A stretch of DNA of 6,107 bases. It comes from JAABYT01 sp041581935. GTDB lineage: Bacteria > Pseudomonadota > Gammaproteobacteria > HK1. Within the stretch, counting starts at the first letter, position 1, and every line of letters begins with the position of its first letter. Shown here piece by piece: positions 5,591 to 6,107 of the stretch. Made by a program: the position numbers and the translations under genes. Under the pieces are notes generated by a model. It had not been told where the DNA came from and made no database searches. It worked only from the letters and a program-made list of their open reading frames with translations. The stretch lies in the NCBI GenBank assembly GCA_041581935.1, contig JBFICP010000201.1:1-6107 (forward strand), given 5' to 3'.

Positions 5591-5616
5591 CCGGGTCGGA
5601 ATTGACTCCGACCCGG
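5591..5616. terminator. Perfect hairpin between convergent genes, probable bidirectional terminator
   Basis: CCGGGTCGGA (5591-5600) and TCCGACCCGG (5607-5616) form a perfect ten-bp stem around a six-base loop, in the 69-base gap between the oxidoreductase stop (5564) and the EF-G stop (5634). There is no T-tract on either side, so it may act as a barrier or an RNA 3'-end stabiliser rather than as a classical intrinsic terminator. Its position favours a role for both strands. Confidence 0.65.
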
Positions 5617-5633
5617 CAGCTAGTCGAACGCGC

Positions 5634-6107
5634 TCAGGCCGCGATCTTGCGTTCCCGAACCTCGGCCACAACTTTCTCGGCCACGCTCGCGGGACAGTCC
5701 GCGTAGTGCGAGAACTCCATCGAGAACTGGCCGCGGCCGGATGTGATGGTGCGCAGATCGCCGATGTAGCCGAACATGTCGGAGAGCGGCGCATCAGCCT
5801 TGACGCGCACACCCGTGGCGCCGGCTTCCTGGCTCTTGATGATGGCCCGGCGCCGGTTGAGATCGCCGATGACATCACCGACGTGCTCGTCCGGCGTGAA
5901 CACATCGACCTTCATGATCGGCTCGAGCAGCTTCGGCGCCGCCTTCGGGATGCTCTGGCGGTACGCGGCGCGTGCTGCGGTCTCGAAGGCGATCGCGGAT
6001 GAGTCCACGGAGTGGGCCGCGCCGTCGGTGAGCGTCACTTTCACGTCGAGCATCGGGAATCCGGCCAGTACACCCTCGACGAGGCTGGTCGCGAAGCCCT
6101 TCTCCAC
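5634..6107 (-). CDS. fusA: Elongation factor G, C-terminal 157 residues (start beyond window)
   Basis: This is the end of a translational GTPase that moves tRNA and mRNA through the ribosome and helps recycle it. The visible part starts inside domain IV (GFATSLVEGVLAGFPMLDVK, then LTDGAAHSVDSSAIAF at about 26-41) and runs through domain V: KLLEPIMKVDVFTPDEHVG (59-77), GDLNRRRAII (81-90), MFGYIGDLRTITSGRGQFSM (111-130), EFSHYADCP. The C terminus ERKIAA* is complete. The GTPase domain lies outside the window, so activity and subtype cannot be judged. NRRRAII where most housekeeping EF-Gs have RRG, and the GYIGDLRTITSGRGQ segment, suggest the EF-G2-like variant found beside or instead of the main copy in some gammaproteobacteria; this is from memory. 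The first codon at 6107 is GTG inside the gene, not a start. It converges with the SAF-domain oxidoreductase. Confidence 0.93.
   Translation of the reverse strand: MEKGFATSLVEGVLAGFPMLDVKVTLTDGAAHSVDSSAIAFETAARAAYRQSIPKAAPKLLEPIMKVDVFTPDEHVGDVIGDLNRRRAIIKSQEAGATGVRVKADAPLSDMFGYIGDLRTITSGRGQFSMEFSHYADCPASVAEKVVAEVRERKIAA

Overview
The window looks like ordinary chromosomal DNA from a high-GC proteobacterium, perhaps a soil gammaproteobacterium. The basis is GC-rich coding DNA, Shine-Dalgarno style starts, a twin-arginine export signal and a proteobacterial-looking EF-G C terminus. This assignment is inferred from general character only. I see no transposase, integrase, tRNA, rRNA, CRISPR array or phage gene.

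Layout from left to right. (1) A minus-strand pair: a D-2-hydroxyacid dehydrogenase (161-1126), then about 37 bases downstream the first 41 codons of a small exported protein that leaves the window at base 1. (2) A divergent intergenic region (1127-1414) with a good promoter candidate for the dehydrogenase, a weaker one for the rightward gene, repeated blocks, and a hairpin just ahead of a ribosome binding site. (3) A plus-strand pair: an unrecognised integral membrane protein with about 12 membrane segments (1415-2812), then a Tat-signal aldo/keto reductase with a complete catalytic tetrad (2869-3804). (4) A minus-strand gene remnant (3801-4076): the N-terminal third of a TIM-barrel sugar phosphate isomerase/epimerase-like protein. 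It is interrupted by an in-frame TGA and cut off where it meets the aldo/keto reductase stop codon. (5) Divergent from the remnant, a full-length NAD(P)-binding oxidoreductase with a C-terminal SAF domain (4179-5564), of the homoserine-dehydrogenase-like group that includes the DRL enzymes. (6) A convergent junction with a perfect 10-bp stem hairpin, then the C-terminal 157 residues of an elongation factor G on the minus strand (5634-6107), whose start lies beyond the right edge.

How they fit together: the aldo/keto reductase, the isomerase remnant and the SAF-domain oxidoreductase suggest a former carbohydrate or polyol utilisation locus that has partly decayed. The membrane protein and exported reductase may form one transcription unit acting at the envelope. 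The EF-G gene is a separate unit. The most notable observations are the decayed isomerase, the exported nicotinamide-dependent reductase beside an unknown membrane protein, and the open substrate of the SAF-domain oxidoreductase. I did not find a convincing new multi-gene system.
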